Of a stretch of 64,000 bases of DNA, positions 1 to 8,773 are shown piece by piece. The first letter of the stretch is position 1. The number at the start of each line of letters is the position of its first letter. Both the position numbers and the translations under genes were made by a program. This stretch comes from Bruticola sp004554425. Its GTDB lineage: Bacteria; Vulcanimicrobiota; Xenobia; Xenobiales; Xenobiaceae. Below the pieces are notes generated by a model. It had not been told where the DNA came from. It searched no databases and saw nothing but the letters and a program-made list of their open reading frames with translations. The stretch spans positions 1 to 64,000 of the forward strand of contig CATXCY010000002.1 of NCBI GenBank assembly GCA_958366945.1, in the 5' to 3' direction.

Positions 1-1
1 T

Positions 2-1702
2 GAGCAAGCCAAAGACGGCGTAAGCACCGTCGAAGCCGCCAACGCCGCTGATAAGTCTGCCGCCGACAGCGCCAAAGACACTGCCGACGATGCTAAGAAT
101 GCCGCTGGTCAAGGTGAAGACACTAAGGCCGCCGGTACCGAAGGTGCCAAAGAAGGCGCTAAAGATGGTGCTGCCGACAGTAGCAAAATAGATCCCGAAA
201 AACTTCCTGATGGCGTTTTCGTGGATAAAAATGGCACGCTTTATAGCGAAGATGGCAAGAAGCTTCCCGAAGGCAGTACCCTCAATAAAGATGGTAAGTT
301 AGTTAATGGCGAGGGCCAGTTGATTGACAATAAGGGCAACCTTGTCAATGAAGAAGGCAAGCGCATTGGTGCCGATGGTAAAGTAATGAGCGATGAAGAG
401 ATCGCTGCAGCCGATAAAGCCAAGGCCGACGAAGCCAAAGCTGGTGAAGCTAAAGCCAACGAAGGTGCTGGTCAGGCTACTGACAATTTGAGCGATTTCG
501 AAAAAACTACTGGTATCAGCAATGAAGATTTGCAAAAGAAATTAGACCAGCTTGGCCAGCAAATTGCCGCTCAGCAAGCTGCTGCCAATAATGGTGGCTC
601 CGGATCCGGTTCCGGCGGCGGTGGCAACTATGGCGGCGGAGGCGGCGGCGTAAGTGGAGTCGGCGGCTCCGGTGGCGCTGGTAGTGTCAGTTCCGGATCT
701 TCTGTTAAGAGAAGCAGCGCGGCCGGCGACATCGATCTTTCTAAGTGCTCCGATGAAGATATTGCTAAGGCTATCGATGGCTTCTTGGCTGAAAAAGGCT
801 CTCCCGCTCCTGCTGGTACTGGTGCTTTGTTTGTCAAAGCTGGTAAAGAAAACGACGTAGATCCTTTGGTTCTGCTTTCCATTGCTGGTCAGGAAACCCG
901 CTGGGGTACCGCTTCCGGCAGCGTCGGTATCAATGGTTGGATGGGCGTAGGCGCTTACGACTCCGACCCCAACAACTCTACCCGCAATCCTACCTTCTCT
1001 GGCGTAGAAAACCAGATCAATGTTGGTGCCAGAACTTTCAAAAATTTGCGTGCTAAGGGAGGCTCCTCTTCCGATGCCTCTATCGCCGATCAGGCTTCGG
1101 CTGTCAATAAAGCCGGTTGGGCCACCGACCAGAATTGGCATAACGGCGTAACTAAGATCTATCACGATCAGGTTGGTGCTTATATGCTCGAAAATCTTAA
1201 GGGTGCAGAACTTAAAGGTAACAAAGGCGTTGAAGGCGCTCTCGATGAGGCTCTTTCCATGAAAGGTATGACTGAAGGTGGCAACGCTTCTCAGATCAAT
1301 GCCATTACCAAAGATTGGAACCAGAGCTGGGCTCTCGATTGTCAGTCTCAACCTTGGTGTGCTGCTTTCGCTACTGGTATTTTAGCTAAACATGGCGTTA
1401 TGGACTTTAGCGCTTGTGATAACGTCAACTATACTCCCACTTTGGTCAATTGGGCTAAAGGTCAGGGCACATGGCGCCAGGGTGGCGGCGATTATGCTCC
1501 TAAAGCTGGCGATATGATTATGTTCGACTGGGATAATACTCGCTCCGGCGCCGATCACGTCGGTTTGGTAGTAAGCTACGACGCGGGTAGTGGTGTAGTT
1601 ACTACTGTTGAAGGCAATAGTGGCAGTCCTGGAGCTGTCAGAGTCAAGACTTATGATCGCAATCAAGCCTGCGTCATGGGTTATATTGAGCCCAATAAAT
1701 AG
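2..1702 (+). CDS. Modular murein hydrolase, lysozyme-like plus CHAP domain (5' truncated)
   Basis: The reading frame is open from the left edge, so the true start lies outside the window; the GTG at 221 is only an internal possibility. Order: an Ala/Lys/Asp-rich low-complexity region (to about 205), short repeats of the form D/N-K-x-G-x-L (about 221-390), a Gly/Ser-rich linker (about 590-710), a lysozyme-like domain with candidate catalytic Glu in GQETRWG (codon 893-895), and a C-terminal CHAP/NlpC-like amidase with candidate Cys in PWCAAF (1358-1360) and His in ADHVGL (1556-1558). It should cleave both glycan and peptide bonds of peptidoglycan (inference from the two folds). It is a paralog of the next gene: the last 330 or so residues align almost throughout. 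Export route unknown, because the N-terminus is missing. A strong terminator follows directly. Confidence 0.75.
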   Translation, partial: EQAKDGVSTVEAANAADKSAADSAKDTADDAKNAAGQGEDTKAAGTEGAKEGAKDGAADSSKIDPEKLPDGVFVDKNGTLYSEDGKKLPEGSTLNKDGKLVNGEGQLIDNKGNLVNEEGKRIGADGKVMSDEEIAAADKAKADEAKAGEAKANEGAGQATDNLSDFEKTTGISNEDLQKKLDQLGQQIAAQQAAANNGGSGSGSGGGGNYGGGGGGVSGVGGSGGAGSVSSGSSVKRSSAAGDIDLSKCSDEDIAKAIDGFLAEKGSPAPAGTGALFVKAGKENDVDPLVLLSIAGQETRWGTASGSVGINGWMGVGAYDSDPNNSTRNPTFSGVENQINVGARTFKNLRAKGGSSSDASIADQASAVNKAGWATDQNWHNGVTKIYHDQVGAYMLENLKGAELKGNKGVEGALDEALSMKGMTEGGNASQINAITKDWNQSWALDCQSQPWCAAFATGILAKHGVMDFSACDNVNYTPTLVNWAKGQGTWRQGGGDYAPKAGDMIMFDWDNTRSGADHVGLVVSYDAGSGVVTTVEGNSGSPGAVRVKTYDRNQACVMGYIEPNK

Positions 1703-1726
1703 TAGAGTTTAATTTAACTGATAAGT

Positions 1727-1759
1727 AGCCCCTCGGCCTTAAGGCCGAGGGGCTTTTAT
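1727..1759 (+). terminator. Intrinsic terminator
   Basis: Perfect 14-bp inverted repeat (AGCCCCTCGGCCTT and its complement) with almost no loop, followed by TTTTATTT. It ends the first murein hydrolase gene. Confidence 0.9.
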
Positions 1760-1840
1760 TTCTTGAGTTGAATCTAGAAAACTTTAAAGTTAAATAAATG
1801 TTAAATCAATAGATAAATTCTAGATAAAATAAACTAGTGC

Positions 1841-1869
1841 TTGATAATATGAATAACAATACCTATACA
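1841..1869 (+). promoter_or_regulatory. Sigma-70-type promoter of second murein hydrolase
   Basis: TTGATA (1841-1846), 17-bp spacer, TATACA (1864-1869). It sits between the terminator of the preceding gene and the start of the next one, so the second hydrolase is probably a separate transcription unit. Confidence 0.65.
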
Positions 1870-1875
1870 TGGGTT

Positions 1876-1895
1876 GAGCGCAATGGTTTGCGCTC
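1876..1895 (+). promoter_or_regulatory. 5'-end hairpin in leader
   Basis: Perfect 8-bp inverted repeat GAGCGCAA / TTGCGCTC with a 4-nt loop, beginning about 7 nt after the putative -10 box. The transcript would start with this hairpin, 8 nt before the Shine-Dalgarno sequence. It could protect the mRNA 5' end or be a DNA operator; I cannot tell which. Confidence 0.5.
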
Positions 1896-1918
1896 GTAAA
1901 GGTAGGAGGGATTTTATT

Positions 1919-4408
1919 ATGAGTATCAATAGTAGCTACGATAATTCTGCCGCTATCAGACAACAGCAAGCCGAAGAGGCTCGCCGCCGTCGCGAGGCCG
2001 AAGAAGCTCGTCGCCGCCAGGAAGAGGCCCGCAAAGCCGAGGAAGCCCGCAAGGCTCAGGAAGCTCAGCAAGCTAAAGAAGCCGAAGAAGCTCGCAAAGC
2101 TCAAGAAGCTCAAAAGGCTCAAGAGCAAGATAAAGTTGCTGTTACCAGCAGCGAAGCTGCCGAGTCTGGCAAAAGAGTCAAAGTTGCTTCTTTAGACGAT
2201 GAGAGCAGCTCTAAGCTTCATAAGGGCGGTCATACCGATGAACACGGTTTTGGCGGTGGGGGCGGTAAATTTGGCAGCTCCTCTACTACTCATGTTTCGT
2301 CCAGCGGTAGAACACACGGCGGTACCGGCGGTACATTTGATACTAAAGTCGAAGAGAAGGGCTTCTTTGAAAAGATCGGTGACAAAGTTTCCGGTTTCAT
2401 TGATGGTTTGGCTGGCAAAGCCGAAAATGCCAAAGATAAGATCGTTGAAGGCGTTAAAGATAAAGTAGCCGATGGTTTAGACGGCGCTTCTGGTTTGGCC
2501 GACAAGATTGGCATGGATGGCCTTTCCGATGATCTCGAAGAGATGGCCGACAACCTCAGAGGCGAAGACGGCGAAGAAGTTTCTGACGCTGACAAAGCTA
2601 AGGCTAAAGAGACCATAAAAGAGAAGCTCGAAGAAGTAAAAGAGAAGCTTAAGGAAAAGAAGCTCGAGAAGCTTAACGAAGAGAAAGAAGCTCAGACTAA
2701 GAAGCAAGAAGAGCTGGAGAAACAGCGCGACGAGACTATCGAAGAGCTCGAAAAAGCTCAAGCTGCTGGCGACCAAGCCAAGGTTAAAGAGCTCACTAAC
2801 AAGCTCGATGGTATCAACGATGAGCTTTCTGAAGTAAATGATAAGCTCGACAAGATCAACAAAGAGATCGAAGAGTTAGAGCCTACTCCCGAAGAGGAGA
2901 TGGAAGACCTCCAGAAAGACATGGACGAGCTTACCAAGCAAGAAGAAGCTAAGCTCAAAGAAAAAGAAGAGCTGGAGAAGAAGCAAGAAGAACTCGTAGA
3001 AGAGCTGGCTGCCGCTAAAGCTGCTGGTGATCAAGAAAAGATTGAAGAGATCACTAATAAGCTTCAAGGTGTCAACGAAGACTTAGAGCGCGTCAATGGC
3101 GAGCTCGAAGATATTCAGACTCAGAAGCAGAACCTTCAGAAGGATATCGATAAAGTACAAGCTGAGATCGATGCTAAAAACGCTCCTGCTGAAGAAGCTG
3201 CTCAGGCTCAAGGCGCTCAGGCTAGTTCTGATGAAGCTGCTGGAGCTCAAGGTGCAGCCAATGGCTCTAATGGCGCCAATGGTAGCAACGGTTCCAATGG
3301 CGGTGGCAACAACGGCGGTACCGGAGCTGTCAATAATGGCGGTGGCGGCACCGGTGGCACTGGCGGCGTAGGCGGTACTGGTGGTACCGGTGGAGCTCAG
3401 GGTACTGGCAGCACTGGCTCTGCTACCAGAACTACTGCAGCTGGCGACATCGACCTTTCTAAGTGCTCCGACGCTGACGTTGCTAAAGCCATCGACGGTT
3501 TCTTAGCTTCCAAGGGCTCCGATGCTCCCGAAGGTACTGGCGCTTTATTCGTTAAAGCCGGTAAAGAAAACAATGTCGACCCCTTAATCCTTCTTTCCAT
3601 CGCTGGTCAAGAGACTCAGTGGGGCAAGACTGGTATCGGCATCAATGGTTGGATGGGCGTAGGCGCTTACGACTCCGATCCTAACAATGCTACCAGAAAC
3701 TCCAAGTTCTCCGGTGTAGAGAATCAGATCAATGTCGGTGCCAGAACTTTCGCCAACTTGCGTTCTAAGGGCGGATCTTCTGCTGACGCTTCCGTAGCTG
3801 AGCAGACTTCTGCTGTAAACAAAGCTGGTTGGGCTACCGATCAGAATTGGCATAAAGGTGTAACTAGTATCTATCATGATCAGGTTGGCGCTTACATGCT
3901 CGAGCACCTTAAGGGTGCCGAAACTAAAGGCGGCAAGGGCGTGTCCGGTGCTCTCACTGAGGCCGGTTCCATGGTTGGCATGACCGAGAGTGGCAACTCT
4001 TCTCAGATTAACGCTATTACCAAAGACTGGAACCAGAGCTGGGCTCTCGATTGTCAGCAGCAGCCTTGGTGCGCCGCTTTTGCTACTGGTATTTTGGCTA
4101 AGCATGGCGTCATGGACTTCAGCAAGTGCTCCAACGTCAACTACACTCCCACTTTGGTCGAGTGGTCTAAAGGTCAGAACACTTGGCAGCAGGGTGGCAA
4201 CGGTTATGCTCCTAAAGCCGGTGATATGATTATGTTCGACTGGGACAACACTCGCAGCGGAGCCGACCACGTTGGTATCGTCGAAAGTTACGATGCAGCT
4301 AGTGGTACCGTCACTACGATTGAAGGCAACAGCAGCAATTCCGTACGTCGTAAGACTTACAATGTAAATGCCGCTTGCATTATGGGCTTCATTATGCCCA
4401 ATAAATAA
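1919..4408 (+). CDS. Modular murein hydrolase with coiled coil, lysozyme-like and CHAP domains
   Basis: 829 residues. ATG 1919 is preferred over an upstream in-frame GTG at 1874 because GGAGGG (1904-1909) precedes it. There is no signal peptide: residues 10-70 are an Arg/Glu/Ala/Lys-rich helix. A long charged coiled coil follows (about 224-420, heptad-like Glu/Lys/Leu), then a Gly/Asn/Thr-rich linker (about 447-500), a lysozyme-like domain (about 509-670, candidate Glu565) and a CHAP-type amidase domain (about 680-829, candidate Cys718 and His784). Predicted to cut peptidoglycan, perhaps from a filamentous or surface-bound position set by the coiled coil (inference). Paralog of the preceding gene, differing mainly in the N-terminal half. 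Could serve in cell separation, predation or phage-like lysis. Family recognition is by motif only. Confidence 0.75.
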   Translation: MSINSSYDNSAAIRQQQAEEARRRREAEEARRRQEEARKAEEARKAQEAQQAKEAEEARKAQEAQKAQEQDKVAVTSSEAAESGKRVKVASLDDESSSKLHKGGHTDEHGFGGGGGKFGSSSTTHVSSSGRTHGGTGGTFDTKVEEKGFFEKIGDKVSGFIDGLAGKAENAKDKIVEGVKDKVADGLDGASGLADKIGMDGLSDDLEEMADNLRGEDGEEVSDADKAKAKETIKEKLEEVKEKLKEKKLEKLNEEKEAQTKKQEELEKQRDETIEELEKAQAAGDQAKVKELTNKLDGINDELSEVNDKLDKINKEIEELEPTPEEEMEDLQKDMDELTKQEEAKLKEKEELEKKQEELVEELAAAKAAGDQEKIEEITNKLQGVNEDLERVNGELEDIQTQKQNLQKDIDKVQAEIDAKNAPAEEAAQAQGAQASSDEAAGAQGAANGSNGANGSNGSNGGGNNGGTGAVNNGGGGTGGTGGVGGTGGTGGAQGTGSTGSATRTTAAGDIDLSKCSDADVAKAIDGFLASKGSDAPEGTGALFVKAGKENNVDPLILLSIAGQETQWGKTGIGINGWMGVGAYDSDPNNATRNSKFSGVENQINVGARTFANLRSKGGSSADASVAEQTSAVNKAGWATDQNWHKGVTSIYHDQVGAYMLEHLKGAETKGGKGVSGALTEAGSMVGMTESGNSSQINAITKDWNQSWALDCQQQPWCAAFATGILAKHGVMDFSKCSNVNYTPTLVEWSKGQNTWQQGGNGYAPKAGDMIMFDWDNTRSGADHVGIVESYDAASGTVTTIEGNSSNSVRRKTYNVNAACIMGFIMPNK

Positions 4409-4441
4409 AGTCTAAAGCATGGCTCCGAAATCAGGAGCGGA

Positions 4442-4479
4442 AGGGGAGACGGCCCTCTCGGTTGTCTCCTCTTTTATTT
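4442..4479 (+). terminator. Intrinsic terminator
   Basis: Stem GGGGAGAC / GTCTCCTC (one G-U pair) around a 13-nt loop, then TTTTATTTG. Ends the second murein hydrolase gene. Confidence 0.8.
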
Positions 4480-4503
4480 GTTTTAAAGGGGAGTTAAAAA
4501 AAC

Positions 4504-4532
4504 TTTACCATCTTTTAGTTTTGAGTTATTAT
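4504..4532 (+). promoter_or_regulatory. Possible promoter of Ig-like lipoprotein
   Basis: TTTACC, 17-bp spacer, TATTAT, upstream of the lipoprotein gene and downstream of a terminator. Fair match only. Confidence 0.4.
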
Positions 4533-4610
4533 CTATGATAAGATGGGCTGTTTGTGTGCATTTTTGTCCATCATATTTTTACTCCCAGGGGTTCAGGAGG
4601 AACTTAATAG

Positions 4611-7568
4611 ATGTTAAATTCCCTTGCTCGCAACAAGGGGAGCAGACGTTGGCTGGGCCTATGCCTTTTCGCTATAGCCTTCCTGTTCGCTGCTCTTGTC
4701 TCCGGTTGCGGCGGTTCTGGCAGCTCTGGCAGCGGCGGTGGTGCTCCTGCCAAAGAGTTCTCCAATGTTATTTTCCATTTCAACGATTTAGTAGACGGCA
4801 AAACATTAGCTCGTGCTGTTCCTGACGGTACAACTCAAATACGTTTTACCGGTTCTACGAGCTCCCGCGAGGTTCTCTATGGTCCTACGACCAGAGATTA
4901 CGCTCCTACCATCACTTTAGAGAAAGTTCCGGTCAGAGTTACTGGTTTCGTTCTCGAGTGCCTCAACAGCAATAATGGTCTTACCGCTATTATTCCTGTC
5001 AAAGTGGAACTGAATGGCTATCGTGACACCACTGTTACTATTTCCGAATCCCCTGCTTTGAGCAGCGTCGTAAAGAATGTGGTCGTAAAGCCTACAGAAA
5101 TTAAGGATTTGTTAGTTGGATCTAGTGAGAGCTTCACTGCTGTAGCTACTTTAAGCGATGGACAAATTGTCGATCTTACTCCTTACTTAACTTTCAGTAG
5201 TTCTAAGCCAGAAGTAGCCACAGTTGAACAGAATGGCTACGATGGTGCCAAGATTACTGCCAGTAAGGGCGGCGAGACTGTCATTTCTGGTTCTGTTTTA
5301 GGCGTTGATATGCCTGAAATTAAAGTCACTGTAAATGCTGGCGTTGTCGAGAAGTCTGTGGCTTTTTCGCCTGAGAAAGTAACTGTACCTATGGGACGTT
5401 CCCGCGAGCTTACTGCTCAAATGGTTTACAGCGACAACTCTAAGGGGACTGTTTCCGCTGATCGCGTCACATACACCGTTGAGCCTGCTGAAGGTGTTGT
5501 CACTATTGAGCCTACTCCTACTGGATGCAAGGTTATTGCTGCCGGTGGCGTTGAATCTGGCGCTACAGCCACTGTCACTATGACAGTTACCAATGAAGGT
5601 GAAGAGCCTTTCACTGCTAAAGCCGAAGTTACTATTACTGATAAAGAAGTTGAATCTATTGCTATCACCAACGACACTGAAGGTGATATGTTGAATAAAC
5701 TTTATCCTACCGGTACTAATAACGCTTGTCAGTTTACTGCTACTGCTACTTATAGCGATGGTAGTACTGGTGATGTTACCGATACGGCTACTTGGAATAG
5801 CAACACGGAAGCTGCTGCCAAATTTGGCGAAACTAAAGGTAAATTAGAAGCTATTGCTGTTGGTACTACTACTGTAACTGCCGAGTTGGATGGAATAACT
5901 TCCAATGCTATGGCTATCGAAGTTGTCAATCCTGGAGTTACTAAAATACAGACTAGTGTCTACGATCCAGAAAAAGGATTCGTTGCTTACATTAAAGATG
6001 GTGTTGGCCAGCCTTACGCTATCACCGTGAAGGCCTTCTATGCTAATGGCGAAGAAAAAGTTATTACTGTAGCTGACAAACTTACCACCTGTGAGTTCTT
6101 TAGAACTAAAGATGGTGAAGTTAGCGAAGAGTATGTCGACTTCCAAGATGGCGAAAAAAATGTAATTAACATTGTTCCTAAGAAAGAGACTGACGAAGCT
6201 ACTGGTAGCTACATTAGATTTACCTATGATGGTATTAAGTCTGATGATATTAAAGTTACCATTAACGACGTAGTCCCTGAGGTTCTTGCTATAAACTTAG
6301 TTGATGAAGTTACCAATAAGGTTTATAACATTAACCCCACTGATGGAACTTATGAAGTAGGTATTCCTTACGGCCGTTCTTACAAGATTGTTGTACGTGC
6401 CAAAGCTAACAATGGCGAAGATTTAGGTGACATCTCTGGTAACTATGAATTTAGTGACGGCGTTACTAGAGGTGAGGGTGTTGAGCTTGGCTTAGCTCAC
6501 CCGGTTCTTGTCCCTGGCGTTACTGAAGAAAATGAATACTCCTCCACTGCTCAAATTCAAACCTATGGCGAGAGTTATGAGAAGATGACTTGGTCCAATG
6601 AGGAGCTCTACGGTAACCGTAGATATATCTCTTATATGGACACCACAACAGAAGAGCCACAAGAAAAGCAAGTTGGCGACAATGATATAATAACTGTCAC
6701 TGGTCGCAATAAGGCTGATAAAGTAGAAGCTTTCAAGGTAAAAATTGTCTTGAAAGATGCTGCTGTAGACTCCTACCTTGCTGCTTATAAGAAGAGCAGT
6801 GGTACTACTTTTGACATTCCTCGTGGCGTTGATTTTAATATCAGCGCTTCCGGCGAACATAAAGTTAAGGCTCAGATGTCTTATAAAGCCAGTGAGACCA
6901 CGAGCAATTTAGTTGATGTAACTGACTTGATGTCTATAGACGAAGAGTCTATTACGCCGCTCTTAAGTACTTTCTTGGTTGAAAAGAAGTCTGATGGTGT
7001 CTACTCTAGCGTAACAGCTGAGGATATATATAGCAGTCGTAACAGGTTGGAACAGACCGGCGAAATTACCATGATTAATAAGCGTGACGCTGAATCTGAA
7101 AAGTTCGGTTGCGCTGCTTACTTGAGTGGTCCTTTCCAAAGCTACAATGTGGAGCCCGCAAAGTTCACTTTGAAGCTTGAGCGTCCTATTATCATCTCTG
7201 GTTGTGCGCCTGTTGTCTATGATGAAAACGGTAAAGCACTCAGCGCTAGCCCCGACGGTACTTACCATTTCTCCGCTGGTACAAAGTTCAAGTTCTTATT
7301 GAGCTCTCCAGTACTTAGTGATAAAGGTAAGGCTGAGTACTTAGATGGTACTAGCGACATTACCGGTATGTACTACGAAGGTGTTTGGATTGAAGTTGTA
7401 AAACTCTTGGATCCCAAAACTATCGTTAGCTTCTATCAGATGAGTGAAGATGAGAAGCTGAGTAGGGGTAATACGAGCACTATCAAGATTACTCCTAGTT
7501 CCAAGATGTATTACAATTCTGAGGACTTTGTCGAACACGTAACTGTGACTTTAGACAAGCAATCTTAA
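4611..7568 (+). CDS. Large lipoprotein with bacterial Ig-like (Big_2) domains
   Basis: 985 residues; AGGAGG lies 12 nt before ATG. The N-terminus is a lipoprotein signal: basic start, hydrophobic stretch, lipobox LVSGC with Cys33 as the lipidated residue, then a Gly/Ser-rich tether. At least three Ig-like repeats of about 85-110 residues follow between roughly residues 155 and 445, each with the Big_2 pattern of 'YSDG/LSDG...' and 'V.A...G.T.V.'. The C-terminal half is beta-rich and unassigned. Probably an envelope-anchored adhesin or structural protein (inference from domain type). Monocistronic by its own flanking signals. Confidence 0.7.
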   Translation: MLNSLARNKGSRRWLGLCLFAIAFLFAALVSGCGGSGSSGSGGGAPAKEFSNVIFHFNDLVDGKTLARAVPDGTTQIRFTGSTSSREVLYGPTTRDYAPTITLEKVPVRVTGFVLECLNSNNGLTAIIPVKVELNGYRDTTVTISESPALSSVVKNVVVKPTEIKDLLVGSSESFTAVATLSDGQIVDLTPYLTFSSSKPEVATVEQNGYDGAKITASKGGETVISGSVLGVDMPEIKVTVNAGVVEKSVAFSPEKVTVPMGRSRELTAQMVYSDNSKGTVSADRVTYTVEPAEGVVTIEPTPTGCKVIAAGGVESGATATVTMTVTNEGEEPFTAKAEVTITDKEVESIAITNDTEGDMLNKLYPTGTNNACQFTATATYSDGSTGDVTDTATWNSNTEAAAKFGETKGKLEAIAVGTTTVTAELDGITSNAMAIEVVNPGVTKIQTSVYDPEKGFVAYIKDGVGQPYAITVKAFYANGEEKVITVADKLTTCEFFRTKDGEVSEEYVDFQDGEKNVINIVPKKETDEATGSYIRFTYDGIKSDDIKVTINDVVPEVLAINLVDEVTNKVYNINPTDGTYEVGIPYGRSYKIVVRAKANNGEDLGDISGNYEFSDGVTRGEGVELGLAHPVLVPGVTEENEYSSTAQIQTYGESYEKMTWSNEELYGNRRYISYMDTTTEEPQEKQVGDNDIITVTGRNKADKVEAFKVKIVLKDAAVDSYLAAYKKSSGTTFDIPRGVDFNISASGEHKVKAQMSYKASETTSNLVDVTDLMSIDEESITPLLSTFLVEKKSDGVYSSVTAEDIYSSRNRLEQTGEITMINKRDAESEKFGCAAYLSGPFQSYNVEPAKFTLKLERPIIISGCAPVVYDENGKALSASPDGTYHFSAGTKFKFLLSSPVLSDKGKAEYLDGTSDITGMYYEGVWIEVVKLLDPKTIVSFYQMSEDEKLSRGNTSTIKITPSSKMYYNSEDFVEHVTVTLDKQS

Positions 7569-7620
7569 CTAGATTTCCGTTTAGAGGGTTTATCTCTCTA
7601 AGCGGAACGAACTAGACAAA

Positions 7621-7659
7621 AATCCCCGTCTGCTCTATAGTAGGCGGGGATTTTTTTTA
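7621..7659 (+). terminator. Intrinsic terminator
   Basis: Stem AATCCCCGTC / GGCGGGGATT (one G-U) followed by eight T. Ends the Ig-like lipoprotein gene. Confidence 0.9.
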
Positions 7660-7680
7660 TTATGTGTCCAGAAGAAAAAC

Positions 7681-7723
7681 AAAAAAACTTCGTTCAAACT
7701 ATAAGTCTAAACGAAGTTTTTTT
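7681..7723 (-). terminator. Terminator of the GGGtGRT operon, usable in both directions
   Basis: AACTTCGTT / AACGAAGTT arms flanked by A7 on the left and T9 on the right, so the hairpin can act on both strands. It lies 37 bp past the stop codon of the minus-strand GGGtGRT gene. Confidence 0.8.
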
Positions 7724-7759
7724 TTAGTATAGGGCTATTTTTGTAGCGCTTACGTTAGC

Positions 7760-8761
7760 TTACTTTTTCAAAGCTTCGGCTACGGAAACGGCTACGGCTA
7801 CGGTGGCGCCAACCATGGGGTTGTTGCCCATACCGAGGAAGCCCATCATTTCGACGTGAGCGGGCACGGAGCTGGAACCGGCGAACTGAGCGTCGGAGTG
7901 CATACGGCCCATAGTGTCGGTCATACCGTAAGAGGCAGGGCCGGCAGCCATATTGTCGGGGTGTAAAGTACGGCCGGTACCACCGCCGGAAGCTACGGAG
8001 AAGTATTTCTTACCTTGCTCAATGCACTCTTTTTTGTAAGTGCCGGCTACGGGGTGCTGGAAGCGGGTAGGGTTGGTGGAGTTTCCGGTAATGGAAACGT
8101 CTACGCCCTCTAAGTGCATGATGGCTACGCCTTCGCGAACGTCGTCAGCGCCGAAGCAGCGGACTTTGGCACGCTCGCCTTTAGAGTAGGCAATCTCTTT
8201 AACTACTTCAATTTTGCCGGTGAAGTAGTCAAATTTGGTTTGCACATAGGTAAAGCCGTTGATACGGGAGATGATCTGAGCGGCGTCTTTGCCTAAGCCA
8301 TTCAAGATAACGCGCAAAGGAGTTTTGCGGGCTTTGTTGGCGTTGTTGACGATACCGATGGCACCTTCAGCGGCGGCGAAAGATTCGTGGCCGGCCAAGA
8401 AAGCGAAACATTTAGTGTCGTCGCTCAAAAGCATAGCGCCTAAGTTGCCGTGACCGAGACCGACTTTGCGATCGTCAGCTACGGAACCGGGAATGCAGAA
8501 AGCTTGCAAGCCCACGCCAATTAAGTGAGCGGCTTCGGCAGCGTCTTTAGCACCTTTTTTGAGGGCAATGGCGGCGCCTACAGTGTAGGCCCAGCAAGCA
8601 TTGTCAAAAGCGATAGGCTGGACTTTGCGGACGACATCATAAGGGGCGATGCCATGCTCATCGCAAATAGCCTTGGCTTCTTCGATGCTGGAAATACCGT
8701 ACTCGGCGAGCACAGCGTTGATCTTATCAATACGGCGTTCGTAACTTTCAAATAATGACAT
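7760..8761 (-). CDS. GGGtGRT family protein
   Basis: 333 residues. I recognise the family from the signature GGGTGRTLHPDN near residue 260, the N-terminal 'FESYERRIDKI', and the Gly/Ala-rich end with 'GMGNNPMVGATVAVAVSVAEA'. Biochemical role not established. The family is typically encoded beside an Fe-S scaffold-like protein, as here: the partner gene ends 12 bp upstream on the same strand, and GGGAG before ATG suggests coupled expression. No membrane segment or signal peptide, so cytoplasmic. The context points to Fe-S or metallocofactor metabolism (inference). Confidence 0.85.
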   Translation of the reverse strand: MSLFESYERRIDKINAVLAEYGISSIEEAKAICDEHGIAPYDVVRKVQPIAFDNACWAYTVGAAIALKKGAKDAAEAAHLIGVGLQAFCIPGSVADDRKVGLGHGNLGAMLLSDDTKCFAFLAGHESFAAAEGAIGIVNNANKARKTPLRVILNGLGKDAAQIISRINGFTYVQTKFDYFTGKIEVVKEIAYSKGERAKVRCFGADDVREGVAIMHLEGVDVSITGNSTNPTRFQHPVAGTYKKECIEQGKKYFSVASGGGTGRTLHPDNMAAGPASYGMTDTMGRMHSDAQFAGSSSVPAHVEMMGFLGMGNNPMVGATVAVAVSVAEALKK

Positions 8762-8773
8762 TGCGCTATCTCC

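Noticed and set aside
542..1351. 269-codon minus-strand frame opposite the first murein hydrolase
   Set aside because: Mirror frame of a Gly/Ala-rich coding region, no ribosome-binding site, no recognisable protein.
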